Part shown: in pieces, positions 61,349 through 64,000 of the stretch | Layout of the letters: every line of letters begins with the position of its first letter | How positions within the stretch are numbered: position 1 is the first letter of the stretch | NCBI RefSeq assembly: GCF_000829435.1 | Contig: NZ_JXRP01000017.1 | Span: forward strand, 1 to 64,000 | DNA: 64,000 nt | Direction: 5' to 3' | Source of the DNA: Jeotgalibacillus soli | Lineage (GTDB): Bacteria; Bacillota; Bacilli; Bacillales; Jeotgalibacillaceae | Made by a program: the position numbers and the translations under genes | The notes under the pieces: generated by a model | Database searches by the model: none | Seen by the model: the letters and a program-made list of their open reading frames with translations, nothing else | Told to the model about the DNA's origin: nothing

Positions 61349-61900
61349 TTATTCTCCTTTCACATTAGGCTGCTGTGCATGGAGGGACTGAAGAGCGTGT
61401 GATAAATCTCGTTCAATAAGTGCTTTTAATAGCTCGTCTGATGGGGGAGTTTGTCCTTCGTGATTGGCTTTAAGGTGTTCGATCCGTCCTGGGAGCTGAT
61501 TCATTAACTGGTTAATTAGCACATCCTCAGATAGTGGCGATCCATTTGGATCTACAATTTGACTATGCTCAGAAAATACGATGGGGATTTGCTCGGTCAA
61601 ATAATTTCTTGCATGAGAGATCAACTGATCTTGTTGTACAGATTTTATCGGCCACCCTGGAATTTCAACATTTTCATGGTTTGATAGGTCAGAAGGTGAT
61701 AATCCGATTGATAACGTCCCTTCGAGCGTTTCAATCTTTAATTGATCAAAATTATATTCTATTTTTTCTATGTGGATAGGAGGAGTGGAAGCGGACTGTC
61801 CCTGAAGCTTTTGTTCAATTTCTTGCAGACGCTTCGTGCAGTCTGCGAGCTGCTGCTGGAGTACGGAAAGCTGATAGTATAATTGCTGAATAACAAACAC
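61349..61900 (-). CDS. gerPC: Spore germination protein GerPC
   Basis: This is the largest GerP protein, 183 residues (B. subtilis about 205). It has an N-terminal coiled coil (QQLYYQLSVLQQQLADCTKRLQEIEQKLQ, shown in two parts here: residues 4-20 and 21-32), then IHIEKIEYNFDQLKIETLEGTLSIG, which marks the family. The start is uncertain: GTG 61900 overlaps the strong GGAGGTG site, while the ATT at 61891 is ideally spaced but non-canonical; no ATG, GTG or TTG follows nearby. Cotranscribed with the other gerP genes. Confidence 0.9.
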   Translation of the reverse strand: MFVIQQLYYQLSVLQQQLADCTKRLQEIEQKLQGQSASTPPIHIEKIEYNFDQLKIETLEGTLSIGLSPSDLSNHENVEIPGWPIKSVQQDQLISHARNYLTEQIPIVFSEHSQIVDPNGSPLSEDVLINQLMNQLPGRIEHLKANHEGQTPPSDELLKALIERDLSHALQSLHAQQPNVKGE

Positions 61901-61911
61901 CTCCAGGGTGA

Positions 61912-62118
61912 TTAGGGATTTGTTAGTGGAACAAAGACATCTTGAACAGCTGGCGTTAGTGAAGGAGCGGGCTTTGTGAATCCGCCGCTGTTGGATAGTT
62001 CGGCTCGAGCTTGAATCGTGCCGACAGTTCCGATCTGTAAAATGGATGAATTAGCCATACTGCCAATTTTAATCATATTGATCGTGATATGCTGATGAAT
62101 GATCCAATTAGGTTCCAT
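61912..62118 (-). CDS. gerPB: Spore germination protein GerPB
   Basis: The 68-residue protein reads MEPNWIIHQHITINMIKIGSM, then ANSSILQIGTVGTI and a Pro-rich tail, the GerPB pattern. The ribosome binding site GGAGGTAA is formed by the last codon and stop of gerPA, so the two genes are translationally coupled with a 2-bp gap. Role as for the operon: coat permeability to germinants. Confidence 0.91.
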   Translation of the reverse strand: MEPNWIIHQHITINMIKIGSMANSSILQIGTVGTIQARAELSNSGGFTKPAPSLTPAVQDVFVPLTNP

Positions 62119-62120
62119 TT

Positions 62121-62342
62121 TTACCTCCAGCCAGCAAAACTTTGGTCAATTTGATCTTGATCCCAAGTATTGGTTACGGATTGATGATTTTCTACATATA
62201 AACCATCGCCAGTGTTAAACGATCCCGCACCCGCAAAGGTTTTAGTAAAAGATAGAGGCTGTATTGAGAAGCAGTCACCGATATGCATAACTCCGCTTGA
62301 ACCGAGAGAAGTAATATGAATAGCTCCAACAAATGCTGGCAT
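62121..62342 (-). CDS. gerPA: Spore germination protein GerPA
   Basis: This first gene of the gerP operon encodes 73 residues, exactly the B. subtilis GerPA length. It starts MPAFVGAIHITSLGSSGVMH and contains IGDCFSIQPLS and GAGSFNTGD. ATG 62342 with AAAGGG ten bases upstream is preferred; GTG 62351 touches that site. In B. subtilis the operon is made in the mother cell late in sporulation by sigma-K RNA polymerase; a weak CATATAATG at 62383-62391 might be its -10 element here. It is divergent from the DUF418 gene. Confidence 0.92.
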   Translation of the reverse strand: MPAFVGAIHITSLGSSGVMHIGDCFSIQPLSFTKTFAGAGSFNTGDGLYVENHQSVTNTWDQDQIDQSFAGWR

Positions 62343-62439
62343 TAATGGCACACCCTTTCGCCAAATAAACGAAATGATGATACATTATATGAGTGAACGA
62401 ACGAAATGTGCAAAGAATAGTTGAAATGGAGGAGTAGAC

Positions 62440-63603
62440 TTGAATGCAATTCAACCTGTAGATGCAACCAGCAGGATCGCATCCTTAGATGTTATGAGAG
62501 GTTTTTCTCTATTAGGTATTTTAATTGTAAATATGATTGCTTTTCATTCACCCATGTATTATTACGACCCTTATACATGGTGGGGGGATACAGCTAATCG
62601 TACAGTATATTGGTGGATCGATGTTTTTGCCCAGGCAAGCTTTTACCCATTATTTTCAATGATGTTTGGATATGGGTTGGCCATACAATATCGCCGGTCT
62701 GTTGAAAAAGGTTCGAATTTTATGCCATTTGCTATAAAGCGATTATTGATTTTACTTGGCATTGGAATCATTCATGCTTTTGTTATATGGTCGGGGGATA
62801 TACTCATCAGTTATGCTGTAGTTGGATTGCTATTGATATGGATGCTGAAACTTGATGGGAAATGGCTTCTGATCTTAGGGTTAATCTTATTTTTGCTGCC
62901 TCAGGTGTTGCTCTCAGGCATTATGATTCTAGCGTCATTCATTGATCCAACAGGCATTACCTATTTTTCAGCGCCGCAAGCAATACAAAGCTCGATAGAA
63001 GCATATGGGTCTGGAAGTATTCAGGCGATTTTTGAACAAAGAACGAGCGACTGGATGTATGCAAATAGTCCGGCAGCATTTGTCACTCTTATGATCACGA
63101 TTCTGCCTTTAATGATGATAGGAGCAGGTGTATCAAAGCTCGGTTTGCTTGAAAAAGCCAAGGAAAAGAAAAAAATGCTCTGGACCATTGCGCTGATTAC
63201 GCTAACGGCTGCATTAGCACTAAAAACAGCTCCTTACTGGGGAGAACAAAACCTGGCATATGTATTTATTCAAGACTTTGTGGGCGGGCCCATTTTATCG
63301 ATGTCGTATATGGCATTAATTGCTCTTTATATGACAGGAGAAAAACGAGCTGCTCTTTTAAGACCAATCGCACAGGTCGGAAGAATGTCATTAACCAATT
63401 ATTTAATGCAGTCGATCATTGGTACGCTTATTTTTTACAATTATGGACTTGGACTTTATGGAGAAGTAAATCTTAGCACGAGTGTTCTACTTGCACTTGG
63501 GATTTTTGTTATTCAAGTGATCCTTTCAGAGCTTTGGCTCGCAAAATATAAACGTGGTCCGATGGAAACGCTGTGGAGGAGGTTATCATACGGAAAAATG
63601 TAA
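62440..63603 (+). CDS. DUF418 family membrane protein (YeiB-like)
   Basis: The 387-residue protein has about nine to ten helices. The N-terminal SRIASLDVMRGFSLLGILIVNM is the acyltransferase-like start of the heparan-acetylase/DUF418 group, and the C-terminal PIAQVGRMSLTNYLMQSIIGTLIFYNYG is the DUF418 domain. Members may transfer or carry acyl groups across the membrane, but function is not established. TTG 62440 has GGAGGAG upstream at good spacing. A similar gene lies near gerP in other bacilli. It is followed 70 bp later by yisK. Confidence 0.87.
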   Translation: MNAIQPVDATSRIASLDVMRGFSLLGILIVNMIAFHSPMYYYDPYTWWGDTANRTVYWWIDVFAQASFYPLFSMMFGYGLAIQYRRSVEKGSNFMPFAIKRLLILLGIGIIHAFVIWSGDILISYAVVGLLLIWMLKLDGKWLLILGLILFLLPQVLLSGIMILASFIDPTGITYFSAPQAIQSSIEAYGSGSIQAIFEQRTSDWMYANSPAAFVTLMITILPLMMIGAGVSKLGLLEKAKEKKKMLWTIALITLTAALALKTAPYWGEQNLAYVFIQDFVGGPILSMSYMALIALYMTGEKRAALLRPIAQVGRMSLTNYLMQSIIGTLIFYNYGLGLYGEVNLSTSVLLALGIFVIQVILSELWLAKYKRGPMETLWRRLSYGKM

Positions 63604-63675
63604 AATAACAGTACACGAGCACCTTAAAGAATGTATAATAGAATAATAATTCAGACTTTAAGGAGTGTTCACCTA

Positions 63676-64000
63676 ATGAAATTTCTATCTTTTCGTTTTG
63701 AAGACAAACTGCTCTACGGAGTGAAAGTGAAAAAGGAAGAGGCCGCATGGAATATTGTACGTATACATAAGGAGCTCCTTCCAAATGAAAACGTCCCAGC
63801 CAGTCTTCTAGAAGGCATTCAAAACGGAATGGAGCTGCAGGAAACAGTACGAAAATGTATCAGAGCAGCAGAAGAAAGTGATCATGTGTCACGCTATAAA
63901 GTGAAATTTACCGACTTGGTTTGGGAAGCCCCAATTCCAAGAACTCCTAAAAATGTTATTTGTATCGGTAAAAACTACCGTGATCACGTGATGGAGCTCG
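63676..64000 (+). CDS. yisK: YisK, fumarylacetoacetate hydrolase family (partial)
   Basis: The gene starts at ATG 63676 behind AAGGAGTG and runs off the right edge after 108 codons, so the catalytic core is not seen. The visible part begins MKFLSFRFEDKLLYGVKVKK and reaches WEAPIPRTPKNVICIGKNYRDHV, the usual lid and entry to the FAH fold. B. subtilis YisK (about 300 residues), also close to gerP, decarboxylates oxaloacetate and is linked to cell-shape control through Mbl. The assignment rests on the N-terminus and on position. Confidence 0.88.
   Translation, partial: MKFLSFRFEDKLLYGVKVKKEEAAWNIVRIHKELLPNENVPASLLEGIQNGMELQETVRKCIRAAEESDHVSRYKVKFTDLVWEAPIPRTPKNVICIGKNYRDHVMEL

Noticed and set aside
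62383-62391. Sigma-K -10 element for gerP
   Set aside because: CATATAATG differs from CATAnnnTA at the last position and no convincing -35 AC motif is at the right distance, so it is mentioned only as a possibility in the gerPA entry.

Overview
The window looks like a chromosomal segment of an endospore-forming Bacillaceae bacterium, probably from the alkaliphilic Bacillus (Alkalihalobacillus-like) group. The evidence is recognisable orthologues of the Bacillus subtilis yhe-yha-hem-yhf-comK-addBA-gerP-yis region in nearly the same order, strong AGGAGG-type ribosome binding sites, frequent TTG and GTG starts, and sporulation and competence genes (gerPA-PF, yhaL, hpr, comK, two tiny coat-type membrane peptides). 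The genus is an inference; no genome comparison could be run.

Layout. 1-600: end of an rRNA operon (23S tail, 5S, terminator) followed by a decayed second 5S copy with its own decayed terminator. 700-8400: genes not at this place in B. subtilis: a broken lipoprotein gene, a membrane phosphodiesterase, an NAD(P)-binding protein, fumarase fumC, the sugar-ABC ATPase msmX with a PucR-like regulator, and yheE. 8485-12529: a ferritin-like protein, yheB, yheA, then a 126-bp repeat array abutting the heme-globin chemoreceptor hemAT. 12746-20429: hemZ, yhaR, yhzD, the yhaQP exporter, an MFS pump, the exoribonuclease yhaM and yhaL. 20614-25760 (mostly minus strand): prsA, tiny membrane proteins, hpr, yhaH, trpP with a TRAP-like leader, hit. 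25908-29892: ecsAB, amidohydrolase yhaA and a PAP2 phosphatase. 30016-32526: a LiaFSR-type cell-envelope stress system. 32662-37757: heme degradation (hmoB) divergent from heme synthesis (hemEHY), separated by a 123-bp repeat array. 37845-43893: a YtkA-like lipoprotein, a third repeat array, tandem yhfH zinc ribbons, yhfI, lplJ, a FadR-box-preceded lcfB, and a crotonase. 43976-47380: azlCD with its regulator, a YihY protein, a DCC protein and a frameshifted membrane gene. 47537-53204: an IDEAL protein, comK, yhjD, an S9 peptidase, yhjE-sipV and an acetyltransferase. 53284-60508: the addBA recombination nuclease. 60563-62342: the gerP spore-germination operon. 62440 to the end: a DUF418 membrane protein and the start of yisK.

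Functional themes are heme (hemZ, hemEHY, hmoB, hemAT), fatty-acid use under a FadR-type operator (yhaR, lcfB, a second crotonase), secretion and exoprotease control (prsA, ecsAB, sipV, hpr), the cell envelope (liaFSR, PAP2), and the transition to competence or sporulation (comK, hpr, gerP).

The most unusual signal is a family of 123/126-bp tandem repeats in three separate arrays (10859-11230, 33211-33984, 38337-38643). Each unit folds into a long imperfect hairpin whose arms change between arrays while base pairing is kept. In all three arrays one edge is the motif GAAAAGCGG directly after TA or TG, and in two of them this coincides with the stop codon of a neighbouring gene. Also notable are the nonsense-interrupted lipoprotein, the frameshifted membrane gene, and several well-formed regulatory sites. 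I see no tRNA, CRISPR array, transposase or prophage.
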